A stretch of 25,151 bases of DNA, taken from Candidatus Trichofilum aggregatum. GTDB taxonomy: Bacteria > Chloroflexota > Anaerolineae > Promineifilales > Promineifilaceae. Below are positions 8,251 through 16,419 of this stretch, piece after piece (position 1 is the stretch's first letter; each line of letters opens with the position of its first letter). Location: contig JADJUV010000084.1 of the NCBI GenBank assembly GCA_016716885.1, positions 1 to 25,151 on the forward strand, read 5' to 3'. The notes under the pieces are model-generated. The model was not told the origin of the DNA and made no database searches. It was given only the letters and a program-made list of their open reading frames with translations. Position numbers and translations under genes: made by a program.

Positions 8251-9703
8251 ATGGCAAATAGGGTAGCAGAAAGAAATCAGCATGATGTGATTGTGGTAGG
8301 CGGCGGGCCAGCAGGTGTGACGGCGGCTCTCCGGGCTGGGGGTGGGAGCAAAGTGGCGTTGGTGGAACGCGCCTCGGTGGAACCTGTACCAATGATGGCT
8401 GTGTGCCCACCCGTGCCCTCGCCAAAGCCGCCCGCCTGCTGCGTGACGCCGATCAATTTGCCGCTTATGGGCTGATCGGCGCACCGCCCACCGTAGATTT
8501 ACCGGCTCTCCTGGCCCGCACCCAACAAATCGTCTACACCATCCAGGAGAAAAAACAGCTCATCAAACACCTGGAAGCCTCGAATGTAACGGTATACACG
8601 GAAGTGGGCGCGGCCGCGTTCCAAAACCCCACACCCTCATCACCGCCAACGGGACCCGGCTCCAGGCCGACAAATTCATCCTCTGTGTCGGTGGGCAGGC
8701 CCGGCGGTTGGATTTTCCCGGCGCGGAATATGCCCTGACCCACAGCGATGTCTGGACGTTGAAGGCGGTGCCGCGCACGGTGGCGATTGTCGGCGCGGCC
8801 GCGACTGGCTGCCAGTTAGCCTCAATTTTTGCCGACTTTGGGGCCGAGGTGTGGTTGCTGGAACTCGCGCCGCGTATCCTGCCCGGCGAAGATGTTCATG
8901 TCTCCCAGGCCATGAATGCGGCCCTGGCCCACAAAGGCATCCACGTCGTCACCGGGTTCTCGGGCCTGACCGGGATTGAGCGAGATGAAGACGGTTTGCG
9001 CCTTATCACCCCGGCGGGGGGGCAGGGCACATCCCCGGTTGCGGCGGTCATTTTGGCCGTGGGCTGGCCGGGTAATGTAGACGGGTTGAACCTCGCGGCC
9101 GCGGACCTTATCCCCGAACGTGGCTTTATTCCCGTCAACGATTATCTGCAGACGCCCGTGCCCCACATCTTTGCCGCCGGGGACATCACCGGGCGCATGA
9201 TGCTGGTGCAGAGTGCCGGGTACGAAGCCCGCATCGCCGCCGAAAACGCCGTTCTCGGTTTACAACGCCGTTACCAACACCTGATTGTGCCGCACGGCGG
9301 CTTCACCGACCCCGAATATGGCAGTGTGGGGCTGACCGAAGCCCAGGCCCAGGATGCGGTCACGGCGGTAGTTCCCTTTGCCGATATTGACCGGGCGGTG
9401 ATTGATGGGCGCACCGAGGGGTTTTGTAAGCTGATTGTCTCCCGCCAGACGCACCAGATTTTGGGGGCGCATGTGGTAGGGGAGCAGGCGGTGGAGATTG
9501 TGCAGTTGGTCGCGGCCGCGATGTCGGCCGGGAGCCGTGTCCAGCAATTAGCCGAACTGGAACTGGCCTACCCCACCTACACCGCCATTGTGGGGCTGGC
9601 GGCCCGCCGTATCGTTTACGACCTTAACCTCATTGCCCTTTCCCCGCAGTGGCGATCTCTCGGCCAGCAAGCCGCCGAATGGGAACGGAGCGAAAGGTTT
9701 TGA
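8251..9703 (+). pseudogene. Pyridine nucleotide-disulfide oxidoreductase (class I), frameshifted
   Basis: About 485 codons when frames are joined, normal for the dihydrolipoamide dehydrogenase/mercuric reductase family. The FAD-binding motif is VIVVGGGPAGVTAALRAG near residue 13. The redox-active pair is intact as GGTCTNDGCVPTR (C-x4-C), but in another frame. A second Rossmann motif, VAIVGAAATGCQLASIF, begins near residue 178, its usual G-x-G-x-x-x-G partly replaced by Ala encoded by GCGGCCGC (8795-8802). IFAAGDITG and the C-terminal dimerisation domain (LAYPTYTAIVGLAAR) follow. Frame breaks lie near 8376 (one C short in GCCTCGG) and near 8630 (one C short in CCCC). Both are single-base homopolymer losses, so the gene is probably functional in life. 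The ATG at 8251 has AAAGGAAG upstream. Substrate is unknown. Confidence 0.75.
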
Positions 9704-9717
9704 GATAATAAAGAGCT

Positions 9718-9852
9718 TCTAGTAAGCGTTCAGTTAGTCAAACCACCGGGCGTACGAACCTGGGTAAATCCCAGGCCAGGCCATAGCCCGGTCGTTTTAC
9801 GACCGGGCGGGTCTGACGGATGGATTTATATGACTGAACGCTTACGAGTTTC
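9718..9852. mobile_element. MITE-like inverted-repeat element with internal hairpins
   Basis: A 13-base perfect inverted repeat, GTAAGCGTTCAGT (9722-9734) with ACTGAACGCTTAC (9833-9845), encloses two hairpins. One has a 6-base stem (9759-9764 with 9770-9775). The other has a 9-base stem, GCCCGGTCG (9786-9794) with CGACCGGGC (9800-9808), and a TTTTA loop. The direct repeat TAAAGAGCT flanks the unit at 9709-9717 and 9853-9861 and could be a 9-base target duplication. No coding capacity is present. It fills most of the gap between the oxidoreductase and the first sensor. It could instead be a structured RNA or terminator, as the 9-base hairpin would stall transcription from the gene upstream. 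Confidence 0.45.
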
Positions 9853-9907
9853 TAAAGAGCTAAATGATAAGGTTAGGTCACAACTTCAAGATTAAGGATG
9901 CCATTAC

Positions 9908-11146
9908 ATGAAAACTCATGCTCTGTCGCAACGCCTGGTCTGGATTTGGTTTGTCTTGACTACGTCCATCACGATGGCAGGCTTTCTACTTTTTATACGG
10001 AATGCGAATACGCCAGTCCCTGCATCCTGGGGGGTTGCCGCTGGTTCCCGTAATGACATCAGTCAGTGGCTCAATGCCTTACAACAGCAATTGATAACAC
10101 CCATACTGATCAGTTTTCTGGGTGTACTCATCTTGACACGGCGACCCGGTCATCGCATTGGGCGTCTGTTGATCGTGTTGGGGGTAGTTTCAGCATTGGG
10201 TACCCTTACCCAAGAGTGGGCTGTCTATGGCTATCACACGCTGCAAACAGATGTACCGCTTGAGGCAGTGGCTGCCTGGATCACAAACTGGATCTGGATC
10301 ATTCTTTTTGATCTGTTGTTACTCACAGCGGCCTTATTTCCTGATGGGTATCTGCTGTCACGCCGTTGGGCCTGGTTAATCGGTGTGCCGCTCTTTCTGT
10401 TTACCGTGCCTCTCCTGCTCGGTGCGATGATTGAGACACCCATGTCCTCTGTTTTTCAGATTCCCAATCCGTTTGTCAACCAACACCGCAAAACCTTTTA
10501 TGATGCGGCCTTCACCACTGGTGTGGTCGCCATGCCAGTAACAGCCATTGCCGTTCTGCTTTCAGCGGTCGTTCGCTTTCGGCGCAGCCAGGCGCAGGAA
10601 CGGCAGCAGATGAAATGGTTGATGTTTGGCGTCGCCATCATGGCTTTTCTCACCGTTGTGGGTCTGGGCATTTTCCAGGGATTAGGCAACCCGATGGGTG
10701 CGATCATGGTTAATGCGGCGGTCTTTGGCCCAGCCCTGGGCGTTGGCATTGCCTTACTGCGTTTCAGGTTGTATGACATTGACATCATCATTCGGCGCAC
10801 GCTGCAATACGCACTGTTGACCGGCTTCCTGGTGTTGATCTACTTTGGCGGCGTGGTGCTGCTGCAAGGCATCTTTGGCGGCCTCACGGGTGATTCAGAT
10901 TCACCCCTGATTACCGTTATCTCGACGCTGGTGATTGCCGCGCTGTTTAATCCGCTACGCGGCCGCATCCAGGATTTTATTGATCACCGTTTTTACCGTG
11001 CCAAATATGACGCCCAACAGACATTGACTCACTTCGCCGCGGCCGCACGGGATGAAGTGGAGTTAGAAGCCCTGACGAATGAACTGGTGCATGTGGTTCA
11101 GGAAACGATGCAACCGGAACATGTTTCCATCTGGCTGAAACGCTAA
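9908..11146 (+). CDS. Kinase-less multi-pass membrane sensor, paralogue 1
   Basis: A 412-residue integral membrane protein, the first of five full-length paralogues. It has about ten predicted helices, with FPDG near residue 144 and QERQQMKW near 236. The core LYDIDIIIRRTLQYALLTGFLVLIYFG is followed by ALFNPLRGRIQDFIDHRFYRAKYDAQQ and a C-terminal helix, ARDEVELEALTNELVHVVQETMQPE. In Chloroflexota this block is commonly the N-terminal sensor part of histidine kinases or GAF-phosphatases (from memory). Here the protein ends directly after the linker helix, with no output domain. Unlike paralogues 2, 3 and 5, its first outer loop lacks a Cys pair. The ATG has AAGGA at 9894-9898. Two GCGGCCGC sites near the C-terminus encode RGR and AAA where other paralogues differ. 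Confidence 0.75.
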   Translation: MKTHALSQRLVWIWFVLTTSITMAGFLLFIRNANTPVPASWGVAAGSRNDISQWLNALQQQLITPILISFLGVLILTRRPGHRIGRLLIVLGVVSALGTLTQEWAVYGYHTLQTDVPLEAVAAWITNWIWIILFDLLLLTAALFPDGYLLSRRWAWLIGVPLFLFTVPLLLGAMIETPMSSVFQIPNPFVNQHRKTFYDAAFTTGVVAMPVTAIAVLLSAVVRFRRSQAQERQQMKWLMFGVAIMAFLTVVGLGIFQGLGNPMGAIMVNAAVFGPALGVGIALLRFRLYDIDIIIRRTLQYALLTGFLVLIYFGGVVLLQGIFGGLTGDSDSPLITVISTLVIAALFNPLRGRIQDFIDHRFYRAKYDAQQTLTHFAAAARDEVELEALTNELVHVVQETMQPEHVSIWLKR

Positions 11147-11153
11147 CGGCTTT

Positions 11154-11171
11154 CGTAACGATTAACAGACG
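11154..11171 (+). promoter_or_regulatory. Recurring 18-base intergenic motif, copy B
   Basis: CGTAACGATTAACAGACG starts 8 bases after the stop of sensor paralogue 1 and lies 136 bases before the cupredoxin start. It is nearly identical to the copies at 16376 and 17769 and close to 6393. It may be a regulator binding site for the cupredoxin unit. No experimental basis. Confidence 0.45.
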
Positions 11172-11307
11172 GTTGTTCGCTAAGCTGATCCCAGTGAATG
11201 AAAATTGGAACGAGGTTCACTGACAGGGTTGAAAAGTCTGGGAACTGGTAGGAACTCTGGGAACTCAGTCCTTTCACCTCAATCCTATCTCCACAGGGGT
11301 CATAAAG

Positions 11308-12054
11308 ATGGAACTAACCACCACACAAAGCAATCGTTTTCAGTTGAACTGGCACCATTTATTGCATGTTACCGTCGGCGCGAATGTGCTGATTCTGGTT
11401 TATATGGTGATTGCCCGCCAGGATACGCTGGCGCTGGCGCTGGCGGCTATTTTGCTGCTGGGCCTGGGCTTACGGCGCTTTCGGAATGGGGCGCTGGGCC
11501 TCCTGTTGTTGGGTCTGATCAATGCGGACATTGCCGTTTGGACGGTCAGCGGGGCGGTCAACAATTTTGTGAATGGAGAAGCATTGGCCGCGCTGCTCTT
11601 GCCGACTTACCTGGGTGTGGTGTCGCTAATCTGTGTCACTGCGGCCGCGGCAACCTGGATAACCCGTCATCACCCAACGCGTGGAGCCAGGGCAGCGCAA
11701 TGGGTTGGGCAACTTGGCCTGGCCCTGCTACTGGTGGTGACGACAGCCAGTTTGTTGGTGCGGCCGCGAACGGTGACTGCGGCCGCGCCCGTAGATATTC
11801 TGGTGACAGCCGAGAACATGGGTTTTGCCCAAACCGAACTGGTGGCCCAAAACGGCACGATTACCGTCCAGATTACCAACCACGATCTCTGGTGGCACAC
11901 CTTCACCATTGATGAACTGGATGTTGATCTCAATGTGCCGATGGAAGCGGAACGTTCTATCAGCTTTACGGCCCCACCCGGAACCTACACCTTTTACTGT
12001 GCCATTCCCGGCCATGAAACCATCATGCAGGGGACATTGATCGTAAGGGAATAA
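11308..12054 (+). CDS. Membrane-anchored cupredoxin (type 1 copper protein)
   Basis: A 248-residue protein: four membrane helices in residues about 18-155, then a cupredoxin domain in the last 100 residues, probably outside the membrane. The type 1 copper ligands are visible as H197 in LWWHTFTI, C231, H236 and M240 in FYCAIPGHETIM (Cys-x4-His-x3-Met). The domain resembles plastocyanin-like or nitrosocyanin-like proteins that carry electrons or bind copper. It sits between sensor paralogues 1 and 2, an unusual position that hints at copper or redox input to the sensor array. Three GCGGCCGC copies (11641, 11760, 11779) fall in the last helix and the linker and encode Ala runs. The 18-base motif at 11154 precedes it. 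Its electron partner is unknown. Confidence 0.82.
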   Translation: MELTTTQSNRFQLNWHHLLHVTVGANVLILVYMVIARQDTLALALAAILLLGLGLRRFRNGALGLLLLGLINADIAVWTVSGAVNNFVNGEALAALLLPTYLGVVSLICVTAAAATWITRHHPTRGARAAQWVGQLGLALLLVVTTASLLVRPRTVTAAAPVDILVTAENMGFAQTELVAQNGTITVQITNHDLWWHTFTIDELDVDLNVPMEAERSISFTAPPGTYTFYCAIPGHETIMQGTLIVRE

Positions 12055-12068
12055 CCATCTGAAGTATG

Positions 12069-12114
12069 GGAGACTAGAGACTGGAGACTGGTACAGCTTT
12101 AGTCTCTAGTCTCC
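12069..12114. repeat. 14-base perfect inverted repeat downstream of cupredoxin gene
   Basis: GGAGACTAGAGACT (12069-12082) pairs with AGTCTCTAGTCTCC (12101-12114) across an 18-base loop that repeats part of the same word (GGAGACTGG). A T5 run follows at 12122-12126. The position after a stop codon suits a weak terminator. The internal GAGACT periodicity also places it among the simple-word repeats of this window. Confidence 0.6.
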
Positions 12115-12172
12115 AGCCCCCTTTTTGATGTAGTTACCTTATGTTTATGACGGGCCTTCGGGGTTTTGTGGA

Positions 12173-12228
12173 GTACGGGCAACCCTTGTGGTTGCCCCAT
12201 ACGGGGCAGGCACAAGGCCAGCCCGTAC
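12173..12228. repeat. Structured intergenic repeat with competing hairpins
   Basis: GTACGGGC (12173-12180) is the reverse complement of GCCCGTAC (12221-12228). Inside, GGGCAACC (12177-12184) pairs with GGTTGCCC (12190-12197), and GGGCAGGC (12204-12211) can pair with GCCAGCCC (12217-12224) with one mismatch. Outer and inner stems share bases, so they are alternatives. It lies between the cupredoxin gene and sensor paralogue 2. Such GGGC-rich compact structures are a known style of dispersed intergenic repeat. No function can be read. Confidence 0.5.
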
Positions 12229-12284
12229 ATCTGATATCAACCCCCTGAATTCCTAAAGAACTTATTTGTGATAAAGGACAAAGG

Positions 12285-13565
12285 ATGAACCAAAGCACAC
12301 CTGTAGAAAACTACGTTCCCATCCGCTGGCAGCCCGTACTGCGGGTTCTTTGGGTGGCGGTTGCCCTTTTGCTGTTTGCGCTCTACTTCGTCGGGTTGAA
12401 ACCAAACTATGACGAATTGATCCAGCTCTGCCATACCGAAAGCTGCCCCGTTATGTCCATTGCCCCCGAAGAACTGCAAATCCTGGAGAGTTTTGGCCTA
12501 TCTCTCAACGCCTACGTCTACTACTATTTTGGGCTTGAAGGTATCCTGATTGTTCTTTTTAGCACGTTGGCCCTGCTGGTCTTCTGGCGGCGGTCAGATA
12601 CGTGGATTGGCCTTGTCGTTTCACAGGCTTTCCTGTTTGCCGGACTTGTTTTTTTCTCGGAAGAAAACCGTGCCCTGGCACGAGCCTATCCCGATATACA
12701 ACTGTTTACTGATTTTCTGACTTCATTCTCTGTGGTGCTGGTCTTGATGTTGTTTTATCTTTTTCCTGATGGACGGTTTACGCCGCGCTGGATGAAATGG
12801 TTCGCGGCCGCGCTTATCCTGGCTGTCGTGTTTGATCCCTTACTAAACCGGGGGGGTGTACGGGCCGCCTCAGCCACCCTATTTGTTATTCTCACCTTTG
12901 CTGTAGGCGCACCCATGGGGCTGATCTCCCAGATTTATCGGTTCCGTAAGGTCGCCAACCCCAGTCAACGCCAGCAGACAAAGTGGGTTTTATTTGGCTT
13001 ATCAAGCATGTTTGCGGGCATGTTTCCCTGGATGGTTTTTGGGGAGATCGCCCCGTTGCCACCTGGCCCTTCACGCCTGATTTTCTACCTGAGCTTTATC
13101 CCCCAATACATTCTAATCGGCCTGTTTCCTGTGACGGTGGTGATGGCAATTATGCGTTACCGGCTGTGGGAGATAGACCTGGTGATACGCCGCACCCTGC
13201 AATATATTTTGCTCACTGGTTTGCTGGCCCTGGTCTACTTCGGCAGTGTGGTACTGTTGCAAAATATATTCATCGGTCTGACAGGCCAGAATTCACAGGT
13301 TGTCATTGTCATTTCCACACTGGCGATTGCGGCGCTTTTTAATCCATTACGCGGCCGCATCCAGGCTTTCATTGACCGCCGTTTTTATCGCCGCAAATAT
13401 GATGCCGCCCAGACATTAACCCAATTTGCCCAGACCGCCCGTGATGAGGTGGATATGGATAAACTCGCGGCCGCGCTCCTGAGTGCTGTCCAGGAAACCA
13501 TACAGCCCGAACAACTTGGTTTATGGCTGGTTCGTAAGTGGCGGCCCGGCAGATCCGAAGACTGA
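12285..13565 (+). CDS. Kinase-less multi-pass membrane sensor, paralogue 2
   Basis: A 426-residue paralogue. After the first helix (about 18-38) comes an outer loop with a C49-x4-C54 pair (LCHTESC) and the segment APEELQILESFGLSLNAYVYYYF. Then follow FPDGRFTPRWMKW, QRQQTKW, YRLWEIDLVIRRTLQYILLTGLLALVYFG and the C-terminal FIDRRFYRRKYDAAQTL with the helix MDKLAAALLSAVQETIQPE. The product ends without kinase, GAF or other output domain. The ATG at 12285 has AAAGGA at 12273-12278. GCGGCCGC copies lie at 12804, 13351 and 13467. The 13351 copy encodes RGR at the same site as in paralogue 1, and the 13467 copy encodes LAAAL at the same site as in paralogues 3 and 5. Ligand unknown. Confidence 0.75.
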   Translation: MNQSTPVENYVPIRWQPVLRVLWVAVALLLFALYFVGLKPNYDELIQLCHTESCPVMSIAPEELQILESFGLSLNAYVYYYFGLEGILIVLFSTLALLVFWRRSDTWIGLVVSQAFLFAGLVFFSEENRALARAYPDIQLFTDFLTSFSVVLVLMLFYLFPDGRFTPRWMKWFAAALILAVVFDPLLNRGGVRAASATLFVILTFAVGAPMGLISQIYRFRKVANPSQRQQTKWVLFGLSSMFAGMFPWMVFGEIAPLPPGPSRLIFYLSFIPQYILIGLFPVTVVMAIMRYRLWEIDLVIRRTLQYILLTGLLALVYFGSVVLLQNIFIGLTGQNSQVVIVISTLAIAALFNPLRGRIQAFIDRRFYRRKYDAAQTLTQFAQTARDEVDMDKLAAALLSAVQETIQPEQLGLWLVRKWRPGRSED

Positions 13566-13601
13566 TATACCCAACGCAGTCAGAGACTGGTGGCACGGTC
13601 A

Positions 13602-13646
13602 GAGACCGGCCACAACACAAAAGGTGGCCCGGCCAGGAGACCGGCC
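13602..13646. repeat. Intergenic GAGACCGGCC repeat with hairpin
   Basis: GAGACCGGCC occurs at 13602-13611 and 13637-13646, with a related GAGACTGG at 13583-13590. Between the two full copies GGCCAC (13608-13613) can pair with GTGGCC (13624-13629). It lies just after the stop of sensor paralogue 2. It may act in transcript ending or stability, or be a dispersed repeat. Confidence 0.5.
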
Positions 13647-13792
13647 CCAGCCAGAATATTCACACCCACTTCGTGTTCCTCAAACCCCCGCCATCCAATA
13701 AACGATCTCTAAATGCTTATTGGTTAAGCTGGTTCTATTGCTAAATGGTCAGAAATAAACCGGTAATGAGTTTCTTCCCAGAGGAACAAACG

Positions 13793-15064
13793 ATGGTGTA
13801 TTCCCTGACTTCCTCTACACAGCCTTTATCTGCCAAACTACGTCCACCCTGGGTTCATCTGGCGCGGGTGGCCTGGTTGGTGGTAGCCATTGCCAGCGTT
13901 ACTTTGTTTGTTGCCGGTACAGTGGTGACAATCCGCACGCCGTTGCCCAGTTGCGCGGCCGCAAACAGTGCCTGTACCGTCAACGTGCAATTAACCCAGG
14001 AAGATGTCCAGGTCGCGGCCGCGCTGGGATTTCCTCTGCCTTTAGCCCCGGTCTTCCTGGTCTTCTCGCTGGGTGCCCGGCTGAGCCTGGCTCTGGTCGG
14101 CATTATCATCTTCTGGCGCAGGTCTGACGACTGGGTCGCCATGATCATGTCCGCCGCGCTGATGTCGGTGTTATTGGAAGGTGTGCAGGGAATAGACCCC
14201 TCCCAAAACCTGCTCCAGGAGTTACTCTCTGCCATTGGCACCGCCTGTTTTTTGCCCATTCCCTTTATCTTCCCCAATGGGCAGATCAAACCGCGCTGGC
14301 TGCGCTGGCCGATGATCCTGATCACGGTTGCCTATACCGGATTGGTCGTCTTTTTTCTGAATTCGCCTGTCTATTGGAATTTTTCAGGACTCATGACACT
14401 CTTGTGGGTTATCTTTGGCGGTTATGCCATGATCTACCGTTACTTCCGCGTGTCCAACACCATCGAACGCCAGCAGACCAAGTGGGTTCTGTTGGGTATT
14501 ACGGCCAGTTTCGTTGTTGGCATCTACTACATGACCACGGCAACCCTCTATCCGATTACGCAACCTTCTGAAGCAAGGATTATTGCCATGATCATCAACC
14601 TGCCGATTTACCTGGGCGGTTATGGTTTCCTGGCTTTTTCTATCCTGGTAGCCATGCTGCGTTACCGGCTGTGGGATATTGACATTCTTATCCGGCGCAC
14701 CCTGCACTATACCTTGCTCACGGGTCTCATGGCCCTGGTTTATTTTGGTACCGTGGTCATTTTGCAAAATCTTTTTGTAGCATTGACCGGGCAGAGTTCG
14801 CAGGTGGTTATTGTCATCTCGACGCTGGCAATTGCAGCCCTGTTTAACCCCTTGCGCCGCCGCATTCAGGAATTCATTGACCGCCGCTTCTACCGTCGCA
14901 AATACAACGCCGCGCAGGCCCTGGCCCAATTTGCCGTGACGGCCCGCGATGAGGTAGAGATGGAAAAGCTCGCGGCCGCGTTGCTCAACGTCATCCAGGA
15001 AACTATCCAACCAGAGCGTATCGGTTTATGGCAGGTGAAGGAAAAACGGAACGTTGGCCAGTAA
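13793..15064 (+). CDS. Kinase-less multi-pass membrane sensor, paralogue 3
   Basis: A 423-residue paralogue when started at ATG 13793, chosen because GAGGAA (13781-13786) is well placed and the N-terminus then aligns with paralogues 2 and 5. ATGs at 13745 and 13766 would add 16 or 9 residues. The outer loop after helix 1 holds C54 and C61 (SCAAANSAC), where a GCGGCCGC site (13955-13962) encodes the Ala run between the cysteines, giving C-x6-C against C-x4-C in paralogues 2 and 5. The other family marks are FPNGQIKPRWLRW, ERQQTKW, YRLWDIDILIRRTLHYTLLTGLMALVYFG, then FIDRRFYRRKYNAAQAL and the C-terminal LAAALLNVIQETIQPE. There is no output domain. The next sensor starts 14 bases after its stop, so the two are very likely co-transcribed. 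Confidence 0.75.
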   Translation: MVYSLTSSTQPLSAKLRPPWVHLARVAWLVVAIASVTLFVAGTVVTIRTPLPSCAAANSACTVNVQLTQEDVQVAAALGFPLPLAPVFLVFSLGARLSLALVGIIIFWRRSDDWVAMIMSAALMSVLLEGVQGIDPSQNLLQELLSAIGTACFLPIPFIFPNGQIKPRWLRWPMILITVAYTGLVVFFLNSPVYWNFSGLMTLLWVIFGGYAMIYRYFRVSNTIERQQTKWVLLGITASFVVGIYYMTTATLYPITQPSEARIIAMIINLPIYLGGYGFLAFSILVAMLRYRLWDIDILIRRTLHYTLLTGLMALVYFGTVVILQNLFVALTGQSSQVVIVISTLAIAALFNPLRRRIQEFIDRRFYRRKYNAAQALAQFAVTARDEVEMEKLAAALLNVIQETIQPERIGLWQVKEKRNVGQ

Positions 15065-15078
15065 CGGCAGGAAAAAGT

Positions 15079-16380
15079 ATGACTATTTCACCTTCCCTCA
15101 GTTCTCCCCAATCCTACCCACGTCTGCTCATCCTTCGCCTTGTATGGGTGATCTTGACGACGATTTCTCTTGGGGTTTTTCTTTTCGCTATCCCGGCCCG
15201 TTATGCCCAATACCTTTCTCCCGAAGATGAAATCCGCATCGGCTTAGCCCGGCAGGGGTATGCTGAGCAATATATTGAACAATCTGGCAGTGAAGCGGCC
15301 GCAAAAGAAGCAGTCGCTCCCCTGGGTTTGCCCCCCGAGGGGTATGCCGGGCTATTCCTCGCGCTAGAAGTCGTGGTGGCTCTGGTGTATGTCAGCGTGG
15401 GGTTTGTCGTGGCCTGGCGTAAATTCGACGATCCGTTTGGGCTGTTTGCTTCACTTTTTCTCATTGTGTTTGGTGTTGCTGGAAGTTCCTACCTGCTACT
15501 CGCGCTATCTGTTAAGCACGAAGTTGGTTTTTTACTCGGCGGATTAGTGACAACCCTGGCTTATTCTTTGATGCCACCGTTTTTCTATCTTTTCCCTGAC
15601 GGGCGTTGGGTGCCGCGCTGGGGTTGGATTCCTACCGCTTTTTGGGCCTTCACCACGTTTTTTTGGAACCTTGCCCCCCGTTCACCTATCAACCCGACAA
15701 ACTGGCCGATGTGGCTCTATGCCCTCAATTTACTTTTCATTTGGGGATCAGCCGGTGTCGCCCAAATTTATCGTTACCGCCAAATATCATCCTTTGCCCA
15801 GCGCCAGCAAACAAAGTGGCTGGTGGCTGGTTTTGGCTCAATGGTAGGTTTGATGCTGCTGCCATCTATGTTGGCCTGGATTTTCTTACCAGACGCCGTT
15901 AGGGAAGTTGTCTTCTCGGTTATGATTCCGGTGCAGGTGCTACTATTTGTGATCATTCCAGTCACACTCGGCATTTCTATCCTGCGCTACCGGTTATGGG
16001 ATATTGACATCCTGATTCGCCGTACCTTGCAATACACACTATTGACTGGTGTATTGGCCCTGGCCTATTTTGGTGGTGTGGTGGTTTTGCAAGCCATTTT
16101 CAGCCCCCTGACCGGGCAAACCAATTCACCGCTGGTGACGGTCATAACAACATTGGGGATTGCGGCCTTGTTTAATCCGCTCAGAATTCGCATCCAAAAT
16201 TTCATTGACCGGCGCTTCTTCCGTAAAAAGTACAACGCCGCGCAGGCCCTGGCCCAATTTGCGGTGACAACACGTGATGAGGTCGAGATGGAAGCATTAC
16301 AAACTGAACTACTGCGCGTTGTTCAAGACACAATGCAACCAAGCCGTATCTCGCTTTGGATCAAAGAAGATACTTCGTAA
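15079..16380 (+). CDS. Kinase-less multi-pass membrane sensor, paralogue 4
   Basis: A 433-residue paralogue from ATG 15079 (AGGAAA just upstream). An earlier start at 15028 would overlap the preceding gene. It has the longest first outer loop of the group, about 60 residues rich in Ala, Glu and Tyr (ARYAQYLSPEDEIRIGLARQ onward), and it has no cysteines there. It may therefore sense something different. FPDGRWVPRWGW, QRQQTKW, YRLWDIDILIRRTLQYTLLTGVLALAYFG and FIDRRFFRKKYNAAQAL follow, then the helix ALQTELLRVVQDTMQP and a stop. Only one GCGGCCGC site (15295-15302, in the outer loop) is present, and the LAAAL site of its paralogues is LQTEL here. The TAA stop lies inside the recurring 18-base motif at 16376-16393. 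Confidence 0.75.
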   Translation: MTISPSLSSPQSYPRLLILRLVWVILTTISLGVFLFAIPARYAQYLSPEDEIRIGLARQGYAEQYIEQSGSEAAAKEAVAPLGLPPEGYAGLFLALEVVVALVYVSVGFVVAWRKFDDPFGLFASLFLIVFGVAGSSYLLLALSVKHEVGFLLGGLVTTLAYSLMPPFFYLFPDGRWVPRWGWIPTAFWAFTTFFWNLAPRSPINPTNWPMWLYALNLLFIWGSAGVAQIYRYRQISSFAQRQQTKWLVAGFGSMVGLMLLPSMLAWIFLPDAVREVVFSVMIPVQVLLFVIIPVTLGISILRYRLWDIDILIRRTLQYTLLTGVLALAYFGGVVVLQAIFSPLTGQTNSPLVTVITTLGIAALFNPLRIRIQNFIDRRFFRKKYNAAQALAQFAVTTRDEVEMEALQTELLRVVQDTMQPSRISLWIKEDTS

Positions 16381-16393
16381 CGTTTAGCAGACG
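16376..16393 (+). promoter_or_regulatory. Recurring 18-base intergenic motif, copy C
   Basis: CGTAACGTTTAGCAGACG overlaps the stop codon of sensor paralogue 4 (TAA 16378-16380) and ends 26 bases before the start of paralogue 5. It is identical over all 18 bases to copy D at 17769. The spacing to the next start is short for a promoter, so it may be an operator or an RNA-level element. Confidence 0.45.
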
Positions 16394-16419
16394 GCCGTTT
16401 ATTATCCTCTTGACAGCTT

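Noticed and set aside
11205..11912. Plus-strand frame of 235 codons overlapping the cupredoxin gene
   Set aside because: The cupredoxin frame has complete copper ligands and membrane helices. This frame has only skewed Gly/Ser/Arg composition.
14384..15010. Minus-strand open frame of 208 codons
   Set aside because: It mirrors the conserved sensor gene on the plus strand and lacks family features or a ribosome-binding site.
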